From the NCBI GenBank assembly GCA_003254905.1, contig QANU01044385.1, positions 62,001 through 126,000 of the forward strand: a stretch of 64,000 bases of DNA, in the 5' to 3' direction. The DNA comes from Nissolia schottii (lineage: Eukaryota > Streptophyta > Magnoliopsida > Fabales > Fabaceae). Under the pieces are notes generated by a model. That model searched no databases, was not told where the DNA came from, and worked only from the letters and a program-made list of their open reading frames with translations. This document shows, piece by piece, positions 21,879-34,277 of this stretch. Positions within the stretch are counted from its first letter, which is position 1; every line of letters begins with the position of its first letter. Made by a program: the position numbers and the translations under genes.

Positions 21879-23252
21879 TGACACACACTAAAACGTCATT
21901 AATTTTAATGTGTGATCAAATAATAATTTATAATACTAAGGAAATCCCGAAAACATAGTACAGGGGCTAACCTAGGTCGTTTCTAATAAAGCAATTTACA
22001 AGTCAATTAAAGTCACAATTAATGGGGTTTGAATTGATTTAAAAGGAAATTAAAACAAAAGTAAATCAACAATAATTAAAGGCAATATCCTACATACGAC
22101 TTTTCTAGATTTTAGGGTTTATTGTCAGCGATTCCTAAATTAATTATTCATAAACGGGATGTTGTTAGCTGAAATCTCTAACTAACACGCAATTCACTAA
22201 AGAGACTACGATCGTCAATTCCCTAAGCATTAATCACACAACCTAATTAGATTTAATTAGTTCCCCCAAGAAGTTCCTAAATCCTAAATTCATAATCCTA
22301 TGATCGTCAAGATCTATCAACCCATAATCAACCCTAACCAATAACATGCAATCACTATATTACTAATTAGGGGCGGAACAAATCATGAATAAACATTAAG
22401 CCCAAGAATCTTCAATCAATCCTAATCCAGAGTTACCGCATGCAAGATATTAAGGAAACTACTCTTCCATGAGTGGAGGATAAAAGCTCATAATAAATAA
22501 ATTGAATAAAGAAGAAGAGTAGATCTGAAAATAAATAAAACCTGAATTAATTAACGAAAGAAAAGAGTCGCATCACAAAAGAACTCATATGCGATCGCGA
22601 GAGCTCCAACAATCTTCGAACAAGACAAAACTAATAAAGCACACTAACATTAATCCTATGATGTTGGAAAATAAAAGGGAAAACTGTGTAAAACCTAATC
22701 CTAAAGAGCACCTGGGAGCTGATATGTGAAAATTGTTCCAATTGTGTTCACCCTATGTCTATTTATAACCTCTGGGGTCCAATTTTAAATTTCAGGTCAC
22801 TGGCGGCAGATTTTCGCGTCTAGACACGCGCTGCAACGCCAAAAACGAGTTGCAACGACACGAAGAATTAAACGCGTTGCAGCCCAAAATACGCACTCCA
22901 GCGTACAAGGTTTTGGGTGCTCCAGCTCATAAAACGCACTGGGGCGCGTGTCCAAGAGTTTCCCGCTCCTTTCTACGCTTTTTTCTTCCATTCCTTGCTC
23001 TGTTTGCTCCCCTTCTCACACCAACACTCGATTACCTGTGATTCTAACAACTCAAACACAAGATGTTAAACACATAGGTTATTCGAGACAATTAAAATCA
23101 CTCAAAAACGGTGCTTAAACTATAGTTTTCTCAATTATGCTCATAAAAGGGGGATTATGCAAAACTTATCAATTAACCATCAAAATCACATAATTCTAGG
23201 TTCCAATGCTCAATTATAAAGTATAAAAATGTCATATAAAATCCCTCTATCA
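21879..23252 (-). mobile_element. solo LTR inserted in the copia RNase H region
   Basis: On the minus strand the unit starts TGATAGAGGGATTTTATATG and ends ...GACGTTTTAGTGTGTGTCA, so it has TG...CA ends. It is flanked by near-identical 5-bp duplications (GCCAC at 23253-23257 and GCCAG at 21874-21878, both read on the minus strand). Deleting it rejoins the copia phrase SNWA|SDADYHKST in frame. The 1374-bp body has a TATA-like GGTTATAAATAGAC about 510 bp from its start, an AT-rich downstream half and no coding region. It is a single LTR left after LTR-LTR recombination. Composition suggests Ty3-type, but the family is not proven. Confidence 0.72.
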
Positions 23253-24588
23253 GTGGCCCAATTTGAATATGTAAAATGCATCAAGGTAAAATCACTATTA
23301 TTATAGAACATTAAATCATGATCAATGATAGTACTACATAAGTATCGTAATATTCCTTTCATTGCCTTCCAATGAGTAACCAAAGCTTTATGCATATAAT
23401 GAGTAAGCAATGTCAGGCCATGTCTAAGTGGTATACTGTAGGCCACCCACAATGGACTTGTATAATGTGGGATCATCAGAGTATGTTGCACCAGTGGCAG
23501 TAAGGTATGGTGCAGACAACATTGGTGTAGGCATAGCATTTGAAGAAATCATGTCGGCCTTTGAAAGAAAATCAATGATATATTGTGATTGAGAGACAAG
23601 AATATGACCTGAAAAATGGTCGTGAGCCTCAATACCAAGGAAGTAATGCATCGTGTCAATATCCATAATATAAAATATATGATGCAATTGAAAGTTCATG
23701 AGGATTATCAATATTGACCTCTTCATCAACATAAGCAAAAAATAAATGGTACTACCATTATGAAACCTATCAAACTAGGAAGGATCTGATTTAGCACTGT
23801 TAAAGCCAAATTGTTGTAATGTAGATATCAATTGTGAGAATCAAGTCCTTGGGGTTTGTTTAAGGTTGTACATACCTTTGTGCAGTTTACAAACCAATGA
23901 GGGGACAGATTTAGTAAACCCAATGGGTTGTTGCGTATAGACATGTTCAAATAGTTCCCATTTTTTAAAAAAAAAAAAAAAAAACATTGTTAAAATCAAA
24001 TTAGAGAATTTGCCATCCTTTTGAAAGAACTAAGGTGAGAATTAATCTAATGGTGACAGGTTTAATGGCAGCCCTATAGACTTGATCATAGTCAAGTCTA
24101 TGTCTTTAATGAAATCCTTTAACTACTAGCCAAGATTTGTATCTATGGATAATCCCAGTGTTACTTTTTATGCTAAACACACGTTTACACTCTATGGGAC
24201 TAATGTGGGTAAGTGGTGGAACTAAAGACTAGCTAGGTTTGGTTATTCTATGGTGCCTCATACTCATCAAGCATAGCTTTCTTGCAATGTGGAGAGAGCA
24301 AAGCTTGAGCCATTGGAGTGAGAACAATGAGAGTGAGGTTAAGGGAAGAGTTAAGCATTGTTGCATATGTTTTAGGCTTAGTCATGTCAGATTTACCACT
24401 GGTTTGCATGGGATGGTCATTGAAGGGAATAGGTGACGACAACTGAGGATGAGATAAAGGGGTGGAGGTTCTAGATTGGTAACCTACAGAATAGGGAGGA
24501 CATAGGTTAGTAAGAGGAGGTTGAGGTGGTAGGGAAGTTAAGTGAATATTAGGAAGGTTGGGGGTAGGAACAGAGTGGGTTGGTGGGG

Positions 24589-26294
24589 CATTACTAGAAA
24601 AATACTAAATAGCATCATAAGCTTCCGACGAATTTTTTTTCTCAAAGACGTTGAAAAAGCCTTTGAAAGACCATGTCTCCAAAACTTATTGATGAATTCA
24701 TAATTTGATGCTAAAAGCGTCAGTAAAACCTCACATTGTTTAGCACCAACAGAATATCGACATATTATTTTAACCGCACCGACGATAATATTCTTATTAT
24801 CATTTTGAGATTGTTGCCGACGAAATATGTCATTGGTATTTGGATTTCATTTTGGACGAGAGATTTTTGCGTTCTCGAAATGTGGGGTTCAATTAATGTG
24901 CATACCGATGATAAAAAGCTATCAGAAAGGGTGAAATTCTAAGAATGCCTTGGAATTGCCGCATTCTAACCTTACTGAGGATTAACCGTCAATCGGATTA
25001 GGATTTAGACCCCAAGTTACACGACTGTCACACTATCACTCTCTCTTCTCTCTTCTCTCTTCTCCTCTCTTCCCTACCGTGCTCTCACCGCCCTCCACCA
25101 TGCCCTCAACCACCGCCTTGGCACCGCACCTTCAACCATGTCCCTCTGCTACCACCAACTTGCGACACCCTCATCATGCTACTCCCACACCCTTTACCAT
25201 GCCACAACTGTTGCACCCCCACTACCATCACAAGAACCATCATGCCCCACGCCACAACACCCTTATGCACCACCATCACAATAATTGATTTTTGTTTTTT
25301 TTTTTAAAAAAAATTCTCTCTGGTTGTCATTTGTTTGATTTGTGGGTTAGGATTTGAGTCTAATTTTATTGATGTGTGTTGTAATTTTTCTGATTTGTTA
25401 GGTTAGGGTTTAGATCTAGTATATAGGGGTAGGGTTTCTAATTTGTGTGTTTTTTTTCAAGTATGACAAATCAAAGCTCACATTGAGCCACCACTGACCC
25501 ATCATCACTATTGTTGTCGTCAATTTTAGAGGTTGACCAACTAGTATACTACCTTGAAACTCAAATTTCTCGTATGGAATGAGTGGTTGAGGAATTGGAA
25601 AAGGTGTCGTCTTCTACAAATGGAGGATCGTCAAGTGCACGGGTGAAATGGTGATAAGCGATCAAATGACAAATAGCCATCAACTTAGATTTTTGGGGCT
25701 CTAGGATTGTTTCTCAGGTGTATCGTACTGGGGAGGTTACCAATCTTCATCTCAAAATAGAGGATTATGTTGGATCCCCAATCCTCTCAGGTTGAGAAAT
25801 CTTTGATCCTTCGAGGTGGAGAGAAAAACATACTCATCAGACGACATACCAAATATAAATAAATTTAAATTTAATGTCTTAGAGTTTAGGGTATAAAGAT
25901 ATGTAAGACATTGTCTTAAGATTTAGAGAATGAAGTTATGTAAGAAATGATGAATAATGGTTAATAAATTTATATTAATTTATCACATTTTGGTTATAAT
26001 TTCTTTATTAGTTTACTATGTACAAATAATTTTTATAAAAAATATTGGTAATTACCGATAGCATTTTTCGTCAGTAGGCAGCTATTACTCAGCCAACATG
26101 TCAATCTATTTTCAACATACTTAGTCGACAAAAATTGGTTGTCAGATTTCATTTTATGTCGATAAAAGTTACTGACCAAAATATTATCGACAAATTTTGG
26201 AAGTCAATACAGCCTTCAGCTCTAGAATCCATCAATAACATACGTAACGTAACTTTGCTAGTAAATTTCTCACTCAAGTGTTTTTCTAGTAGTG
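24589..26294. mobile_element. CACTA-type nonautonomous DNA transposon
   Basis: The left end CATTACTAGAAAAATAC and the reverse complement of the right end (CACTACTAGAAAAAC) form CACTA-family inverted termini with one mismatch in the first 13 bases. Sub-terminal zones on both sides carry repeated CGACRAA/CCGACGAA-type words (24625-24910 and 26050-26200), as expected of transposase-binding repeats. The 1.7-kb interior has no intact transposase. A Pro/His-rich open frame (25079-25288) is low-complexity. The element splits the copia pol relic between integrase and RT. The 3-bp flanks (GGG and ATG) do not match, so the target duplication has decayed or an edge is off by a few bases. Confidence 0.75.
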
Positions 26295-26454
26295 ATGGTT
26301 GTGAGGACATAAGGGTTTTGTAAGGAAAAAGTCCTTCATCAAAAATTACATTTCTAAAAATATTGATCTTCCCAGAAGGACAAAGCCACTTATAACGTTT
26401 TTGATTAGAAGAACATCCCAAACAAATTGATCTTCTCCTTAAGGAGAAAGGCAC

Positions 26455-26939
26455 TTAAAACATTATGTTGAAGATACTCTAACCATTAACAAAATGATAT
26501 TTCATGGTTAGAAGTGGATGTTAAGTTACTTAATAGTAAATTCTATAATTGGTAAGAGGATGGTTCCACCTAATAATTTCTCTTATTTGTTGGCCACATC
26601 ACTGAAGAGTGAAATACATTAAACGCGGAAACTCAAAGTTCCAAACCAATCAAAGACACACAAAAATGCAATCGAACTGAACTAGAAGACAGCATTGGAG
26701 AAAACCTCGGCAAGCAACGATTGTTTCATGACAAGCATACAAAGCCAAGAGGACAACCCTAATAAACCACATCTAAGGACCAAAATCAGTAATAACCTTC
26801 GACAAATGTAGATGATCCAGATTCATGGTTAAAATAANTAAGTGTAGAAGACATCTATCTCTACATCAAATGATATTATTGGGACTGACAAATAATTGAA
26901 TGCACAGAAAATGGCATGTTATTAAAGCATCATTCCCTT
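26455..26939. other. 3' flank of the five-exon gene
   Basis: This lies between the copia relic and the stop codon of the minus-strand gene and should include its 3' UTR. It contains one unresolved base near 26838. I see no coding sequence. Confidence 0.5.
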
Positions 26940-29900
26940 TCAGTTAGATTCTGACAATGATACCCTGTCATCTTCTTCATACAACCTGACCTGGCACAGC
27001 CGTCCACCTGCTTCATCAGCAAAGGCTATCTTCTTCCTTTCTTTGCGCGCTACATTTTGAGGAGCAGGAGGACCACCATCAGCTAATTTCTGCATTTGAT
27101 CGAGATCAATAATGAGTCAAACATGCAAAAGAAAAGTAGAAAACCATAGCAAAGCTGTGTAAAATCAAGAACTTCAGAAAGTGTGACTGCGATAGAGGAG
27201 AAACACACCATTATCTTGCAGAAACGGCTGCAATCCCTTGCCATGAAAGACAGACAACGTTTTGCATCTTCTTCAGCTCTTGTGGCATTCTTCACGGCCA
27301 TTCTTGCCTGAAAATCAATTATCATTAATTATTAACAAATATCAAAATATATCAATTTACATGTATGCCTCTAGCCCTACATGCACACGAAAATTTGAAG
27401 TCACGAGAAATTTTTAATGAGTCCTGCTACACGTACACCAAAAAATATACACTATACATACACCCTGTACTTATATACATAAAGTTTGTGTTTTAATGTC
27501 TGTAATGTCTGTGCACTTAATTAAGTATAATTTGAGAATATCATCTATAAGTTTGTAATGTTTGTGCACTCATGAGAATAAAGTTCGTGCATTATTAATG
27601 GTGTATATATGAGTGTATAAAATTGGTTTACATGTAACATTTTTTATTTGTAATACTCTACAGTTATAAATAGGAAGAGTAAAACCTACAGTCAGCATAA
27701 TGTGCTTATTATTACTTACTATTTACTAATGAAAGAATGTGTATATTATGAACCACAAAACATGAAGGAAAGACAATTAACTACATTTACAATGAAAACC
27801 TGTAACAAAGACCAGAACTTGAATGAAAGGATGAGTCTAATTGTATAAATAAGCTCGGCATCAATATCATATTAGATTTCATTTTCTTTTTCTTTTTCTT
27901 TTTTGATAAAAACAGGATTTTATTAAGATGAAGAGAAGAAATATACAAATAGATAGGAAGAGAAGAGATCTTTACAAGAAAAAGATCAGACGAGAGAAAA
28001 AAAACTATCAATGAAGCAGACCTTTTCTCAACATATTTCATAGAAAAAATCCTCTAAAATTATCTTGTGCTTTATACCAAATCCAAACGCCTAATTTTAT
28101 TCCACAAAACTTATTTCTCTGAAAATATATCATTAAATGTGCGAGGATTGTGCACCAACCAAATACACCAAACCGTGAAATAGGCATCACTTCCATAAAG
28201 ATTTGACTTCCTTTAACCACCAAAATTTATAAACAAAAACTTATCTAAGGCTGCAGGGCACACCTAACACTCACTACCGAAGACACCAAACAAAGTGTCC
28301 CAAAGAAATCAGCCATAATAGTGTTTATTAAACCTATGTCCTTTATTCTGATCCAGACCCACTATAGTCCCCAACAATTTGAGCTAAGCTTAAGGGATTT
28401 TGGTTAGTTTTTTATTATCATTTTCAGATGATACATTAATAATTACAAAAACGTCACCTTTTTTTCATTCTGATTTCTATTTTTTCAATGAAAATGAGAA
28501 CATAACAAACCAAATTTATCCTTAGGCTCTCATCACCACCTCTTAATTATAATGTCAGCACCTGCTTAATGCTATTACTAAACATACCTGCAAACTGGTA
28601 CAGTAACAACCAACCCAACATCAAAAAAAATGTAGGACAGAGCTAAAGACCAAAGTAACATTCTCATGGAATAACTAATAAAACTAATTAAAGCCTTCAG
28701 TCAAATTTTCACTATTTCTACAGTAGACAGTGATATCCACTATGAAGCCAACAGGTTTGTGATTAACATACCTCATTTACTTTATATCTCAGTGATGTAT
28801 TTAGACAGAATTCAGATCGTAACATATCATCCAAAATGTCCTTCATTGACTTCAACTCCTTTGTGAGTTTCACTGTAAGAGATTCTGCATCATGCATCTG
28901 CTGCTTTGTAAATGCTATGGCACTCTTTGAGCAACTCTGGACAGAGTTACACCCTAGGCGGTTGGCTGGGTGAGAAGAATGAGGATTCTTGAAAATGCCT
29001 TTAGGATGGCAACCACTTTTAAGGGTCTTAGGAGTAATGCTAACTTTGTTAAGGTTATCAATAAATCCAGGTCTCATAACACCATTGAGCCCTTCGCCAG
29101 CACCATTCTTCTTATCAGTCTGCTCAACACAGTATAGTTTTCCCCTGGATTCTACAGTTGCAACCATTATAACCCAAAATAAGAAAAGCATCATGTGATA
29201 AAACATCAAAATATTTAGGGGAAAAAAAAGTCTAACTCTATATTCATGATAGCATCAAACTGAAAAACCATAATACTAGAAATCAACGTAATACTTGATA
29301 GAGAAATGAACTCGTTAGATTTCAAGAAAAAGCACGATACTTATAAAACAAAAGCATATTTCATTTCATTAAAATTTTAAGATGGTCAATCAAGGTCATG
29401 GAAATATTAAGCATTGTATGAACACTCCACCAACCCCATCAAGAATTAAAATTTCACATAGCAATATTACTTTTCTTTAGGCACTTACTCAAATTATTTT
29501 TGAGATTTAAATCAATGGACTCCACGGCTTTACAAAGCTTTGCCTGGGAAGTGGGTGAAATGGCCTGAAACGAAACTATGAGAAGCAACAAAAACATAAA
29601 CCAAGCTAAATAGAAATTTAGTAATAATTGTTTTACCTTTCGGGTTGATAATAGCCTTTCAGGACGATGCAGCTTTGAACTATCTTTATGTTCATCACAC
29701 GAATTCAATTCAGCAGTATCCTCATTGACATATCTCTTATCATCATCATGTACCAAAGAAAATGATTGCTTATATTCAGGTGAATCATCTAAGCTACTAA
29801 CCAGACATCCACTAGGGTTAAGGCCGTGTCCGATAGTAGAGCTGGGTTTTGCCTGAACGTCAGCACCAGCTGTAAATTGATCATTACTACAGTCAGGAAG

Positions 29901-30953
29901 GAAAGTGCTGTCATCTCTAAACCCTAGGTTCACACAGTCAAGACCTTTATGAGTGGCCACATTAGGCAGTATAACCGGGGTGTCATTGTCACCATCAGGT
30001 TGACAACCATAAATATCTGAGTTGTGATCTTCAACCAAAGAAGTCACTAGTGGGGGGATGTAACTGAGATCTGGATGGATGATACCTTCTTCACTTTCAA
30101 ATTCTATTGCTGGAAAGTTGGGAGACTGATCACTGGTTAGTTCTGAATTACTCATAACATTATCCCTACTAGATGGCCTTTCAATCCGTAGTGGAATAAG
30201 ATCAGCATGATCTTTGAACTCATAATTGAATTCATTTTCGAAATTCAATTCAGCGGTTATCTCTGTCCCTTCTTTGGCTACTATAGAAGAATATTCGTCT
30301 GGCCCGTCCAAACATTCAGTTTCAGGAACTTCAAATTTCACTTCAATAGGAGCAGCTGAAAACTCGCTAGAGTGTGGGAACTCTTGACCATTTTGGACCT
30401 CCTCAGATTGGACAACTGGCATAATTTCTTGGGTATAAGTAGGGATTGGGTCTTTAATGCACTTTCTCTTCTTGGCCTTCTTTGATATTTTAGATCTCAA
30501 GCTACTAAGAGTCTCCATGAAATCAGAATCATCTGTTGCCATTTGCATCTTACTGCAGTCTTCCAGGGACGACATAGGTTCAACTTTAATTTTACTTTTA
30601 GTCGAGCCAGGACCTTGTAATCTTTTTCTCTTCCTTGTTTTGCAACTTTGTTTGATTTGCTTTAGTGTAAAATTGTCAAAACCATTATCATCCAAGTTGA
30701 TTCTCTGACCATCATCATTGGGATTACATACTGAAGAACCTGGTTCAATTTTCACCTTTCTTTCCTCCAATGCATCAATGCATGATCTTTCAGCCTTTCC
30801 ACCATCATGATTAAACTTGAAGCCATCATATACGTCTGTTACCTTTTTAAATGAAAGTGTTGGTCGCCCACGAGTAACATTAAGGACTTTTGTAACTAAA
30901 CCACCTTTAATAGCCTGGATGAAATGAAGATGAGCACAACTCCTTCGCTCCAT
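26940..30953 (-). CDS. unrecognised nuclear-looking plant protein, five coding exons
   Basis: Exons in transcript order: 30953-29637, 29564-29489, 29151-28772, 27307-27209 and 27089-26940. All junctions are GT-AG and the phases join cleanly to give 673 residues. The long first exon is acidic and Ser-rich with basic clusters KTRKRKR (105-111) and KKAKKRK (158-164), which look like nuclear localisation signals. IKVEP and VKIEP repeats resemble SUMO-acceptor sites. The last three exons encode a probable helical region (KQQMHDAESLTVKLTKELKS, then ARMAVKNATRAEEDAKRCL), the Cys-containing RDCSRFCKIM and a basic tail, ARKERKKIAFADEAGGRLC. I do not recognise the family and assign no function. Intron 3 (27308-28771) has taken in a MITE and a LINE tail. 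No defects are seen in the coding exons, so the gene looks intact. Confidence 0.85.
27426..27638. mobile_element. MITE in intron 3
   Basis: The left end GCTACACGTACACCAAAAAA and the reverse complement of the right end (GTTACATGTAAACCAATTTT) are imperfect inverted repeats, both leading into TATACACT. The 213-bp AT-rich interior has no coding capacity. The target duplication is not evident. Confidence 0.5.
27892..28340 (-). mobile_element. 3' end of a LINE in intron 3
   Basis: On the minus strand the sequence CATCTTAATAAAATCCTG is followed by TTTTTATCAAAAAAGAAAAA, the poly(A)-like tail typical of plant LINEs. Upstream, an open frame (28223-28038) gives FGVFGWCTILAHLMIYFQRN. That resembles the W..W....RN..IF segment beyond the zinc-finger region of LINE polyproteins. 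The insertion is in the same orientation as the host gene. Its 5' edge is uncertain. Confidence 0.5.
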
Positions 30954-32230
30954 TTGGATACTCTACTCATAAATCACAATCTTTGCACTATATCCCTCCA
31001 ATATTTGCCCAGAAGTCTATCAAGATTTTCAAACCACTGGAAACAGTAAAACCAAACACCAAAGAATCTATGTAAACCCTTCAAGTTCACACATATGCTT
31101 CAAAATTCAATAGAAGCAAGAAAAATATGAAACAGACAAGAATTGTTAAATGCACATACCTGAAGTACAAATTTCAAGAAATCAAGATCTTCTTCACCCT
31201 CTGGGTTGATATCCAAACTATAAGGCACTTATGCAACCTACATTAATTCCAACACAGAAGTAAAATAACTGATAAGAACGCTGCCACCCAAACAAGATTC
31301 TACATCTGTATAAGACGTATGCTAAACCACAGTGACAAACCACAGAATGCGAACACTAAATTTGTAGTAACAAACCAGGGAAACGAAGCAAGCAACCTCA
31401 CATGGGAGCTGGGGAAGAACAACTAAAAATCAAAAGCAAACAAGAAAAGACTCCAAAATCATAAGCATAATACCAAAAGCCAAAAGTTATACTATTTTTC
31501 AATTCAACAAGTCTCAGGAACAATTAGGGTATTGGTTTTAAGCCATAGCCATAAATTACCAAGGGCTTGATTAATCTCAAAATCAAATGGATTTGCTGTG
31601 AGCTAGAACCCTCCACATTAAGCATTACAACGTTGAAAAACATTAAAAGATCAAATAAAATAAGAAAAAACGTCAACATTTGGATTTATTCTTCAAGTGT
31701 TATCACCCAAAAAAGAACATTAGAATCACTAAAGCGAGAGGGGGGAAATCAGGATTGGGAAACATTTCCGTAGCTGAAAAAATCACCAGCGAATTGCACT
31801 GAACTGATCTGTTGTTAAATTAAAACAAATTTGGAAAAGAAAAAAAACCCTCCGATTCCTCTCTCCATATTGAGAATTCAGAGCAGAAACAAAAAGAAAC
31901 ACAAATTTCAAATTCATTCCTCAAAAACCAGCACCAAATTCCGAAAAAAAAAGCATCTAGATAAATTTCTCTAACTAAAAAGAAACACTTTGTGCAAAAT
32001 TGAAACAAGCTTGAAGAAATAGAAAGAACGAAAAAAAAATGCGGACTCAGTAATTTTCAGATCTATCAGAGAAGAAGATGATTTTCATAAACACTAACCT
32101 GGCACTGAAAATTGATTCAACGCTGCTTTTCAGAGGTGGAAACAGAACTGAGAGATCAGATCTCTAGGGCAAGCTCGCGAGAGTGAAAAGGATGAGTGAG
32201 AGAGAGAGAGTGAAGGGGAACGTTGGAAAT
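30954..32230 (-). promoter_or_regulatory. leader with introns of the five-exon gene
   Basis: There is no coding sequence between the start codon and the promoter, but good donor sites on the minus strand suggest spliced leader exons. GTGCCAG|GTTAGT (exon edge 32099) and CTTCAG|GTATGT (exon edge 31160) are donors, and an acceptor-like AATGTAG lies near 31240. The first leader exon would contain the GA/CT-rich sequence around 32160-32220. Exact exon limits cannot be fixed without transcripts. Confidence 0.4.
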
Positions 32231-32264
32231 GAGTCCGCAATTTTCTTAATAATAATGAGTTGAA

Positions 32265-32288
32265 AGCGCGCCAATTTGTTTTGGCGGG
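32265..32288. promoter_or_regulatory. paired E2F-like sites in the promoter of the five-exon gene
   Basis: TTTGGCGGG (plus strand, 32280-32288) matches the plant E2F consensus TTTSSCGS exactly. A few bases away, the minus strand reads ATTGGCGCGC (32266-32275), one base off TTTGGCGC. The pair sits just upstream of the CT-rich presumed start region. Paired E2F sites are known from S-phase and chromatin genes; regulation here is inferred. Confidence 0.5.
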
Positions 32289-32329
32289 AGGGCACTTCTC
32301 ATTTTCAATAACTTCAAAAAAAAAAATCT

Positions 32330-34150
32330 AGACCATTAGAATCCTTTTGATGTTGTTAGTTTAGTGGGTTTATATGGGTTGGGAAAATAGGTAATAGAGT
32401 AATATGAACTGAATATTTTTTTTACAATTGTATGGGTTTGGTTTTGAAATTTCACTCTCCATGGTGATTTCATGTTTTTTTTTTAAATACAAAAAAAATT
32501 GTAAATTGATGATGACAATAAGTGGCGTGATACTTACATGTCCTAAAATTGTCACTATCAGTGATGATTTTAACACTTATCAGATTAGTTCACAACTTTT
32601 TGTACATTTTTTTTAAAAAAAATTGAAATTGCTATGAAGGGTGCCGATTTCAAGATCAAATTCATGCAATTGTAAAGAAAAGATACCCATAACATTGCTA
32701 ATTCTTTTATTTAGTACAGTATAAAAACAAAAAAAAAAACTAAATCTAAGGGTGTTCATGGCCAGATTAGGACAAACTTGAGATTACCCAAAATCGACCT
32801 AATATTTTGGTTGGGACAAATTTATATTCAAGTAAGTTTGATTATATCCAAGCCAAATTAAGATCGAATCTAAACTGAGTTTTGATCAAGTAGTTTGGGT
32901 CAATATTATCTTAGAAACACTTTTTTTTTCCATAGCCAAGGACAATGAGTCAAAAGAATTATGTACAATGAATGATCTCTCAAGTTAAAATTGATTTCAA
33001 ATCCCTAATTGGACACTAATCTCGTTAAAAAAATACATATATAATATATAAGCAAGTCAGCAAATTAACAACACAATATAATTCAAGCCACCAAAGCAAG
33101 CCAATAAAATATTCAATCATTGAGCTAAACTAAAAAGGCAATTTCAATAGAAGAGACACATTCAAAAGATATTTTCATCTATTTACAAATTAACAAGAGA
33201 AGGAATTACTTTTAAATACGCAATTAGTTAAAGATACTTGTTTCTTTTGAATAAGATTTTGGGTTTGAGAATTTGAGGATGGACAAAATTTAACATAAAG
33301 AAAAAGACTTATTCTCTTTACAAATTGACCCAACCTAAATCAAATTAATTAAGGTCAAGTAAATTTTATGTGAACTTAAGATAATTTACAAATGGACTAC
33401 TAATTGACAAGAAAATACTCATACGCCAAACCTAAAAGAGATAGCAAACTTGTCAAGAACGAAAGTTAAGCTACTTTTTTAGTTTTGTGATTTCCATTGA
33501 ATGAAAACAACAGGCTAAAAAAAGAACGTAATGTACTATACTAGACTCCAGCTTACGCTAACTATATGATTTAGTGGAGACCAACTTCTTCTTGCAATGG
33601 TCCCTCCATTTGACATGAATTAACGAAGAATTACCAAAGCCTCAAAGGATCCCAAGAAACTTCCATCAGAAAACATGTCAGGTATTAACACAAGAAAGAA
33701 TCAACTAATTATTTAATGATTTCATAGTTAGGATAACTTCAAAAGAAAAGAATAACACAATTTACGCAATGAACAATGACAATTCTACCAAAAATGCTTG
33801 ACAAGGCAGAATATAAGTGTCATAGAGATGTGACTTACTTGGTGATTTTTGGATAAACGGGTGAATGACAATTCTACTTTTAATTCAATTACCATACTAT
33901 TACAATTTCTATCAAAAAATCTAATTATATTTTTATAGATTGCTTATAACTTTATTCATACGCGTATAGTAATAAAATTTTATCTGACAATTTCTCGTAT
34001 ATAAATCCCATATTCTCAATGAATTAATGGTAAAAATACGCATATGGTCATGTCATGCGAAAACCTCACACAAGAGATCCTTAAAGGGTGTTTTAGTAAC
34101 TTCACGTAGCCTCCATTTTCCTTCCATTAACACCTAATCAGTGGTACTAA
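32330..34150. other. AT-rich intergenic region
   Basis: I see no gene or bounded element between the promoter of the minus-strand gene and the GLUTAMINE DUMPER promoter. Short overlapping open frames at 32370-32616 are composition artefacts. Confidence 0.55.
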
Positions 34151-34156
34151 CTTGTA

Positions 34157-34164
34157 CTATAAAT
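34157..34164 (+). promoter_or_regulatory. TATA box of the GDU gene
   Basis: CTATAAAT lies about 115 bases before the start codon, followed by CCACATATCCCCATCTACCC, a plausible start region. This spacing is normal for a short plant leader. Confidence 0.65.
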
Positions 34165-34277
34165 TCCACATATCCCCATCTACCCTTTCCATCCCAAATT
34201 AAAAACACAAACACAATTTCATTCTATGAAAATACAAGTCACATAGAGACCCAAATTTTGTGAGAACATAAATCAAA

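Larger units (their letters stand above)
21440..26454 (-). pseudogene. Ty1/copia pol relic, split by two later insertions
   Basis: Reading down the minus strand gives the plant copia pol order. The integrase C-terminal segment comes first (CLGCSSNQKRYKWLCPSG, NIFRNVIFDEGLFPY; 26430-26300). The linker and RT start follow (HPMQTSGKSD, KAMLDEYEAP; 24600-24240). Next come RT pieces: WLVVKGF, KPVTIRLILTLVLSKGW, GFTKSVPSLVCKLHKGMYNL, MHYFLGIE and PTLYKSIVGGLQYTT. The RNase H part is KSTFSYCIYLGSNLIS and SSTKAELKSLAATLANLIWI (21870-21650). Stops and frameshifts are frequent and the catalytic core is incomplete. A CACTA element (24589-26294) and a solo LTR (21879-23252) interrupt it. The element's own LTRs were not identified. 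Ends are approximate. Confidence 0.85.

Noticed and set aside
25079-25288. Pro/His/Thr-rich 69-codon frame
   Set aside because: Low-complexity sequence (ACC/CAC repeats) inside the CACTA element; no domain.
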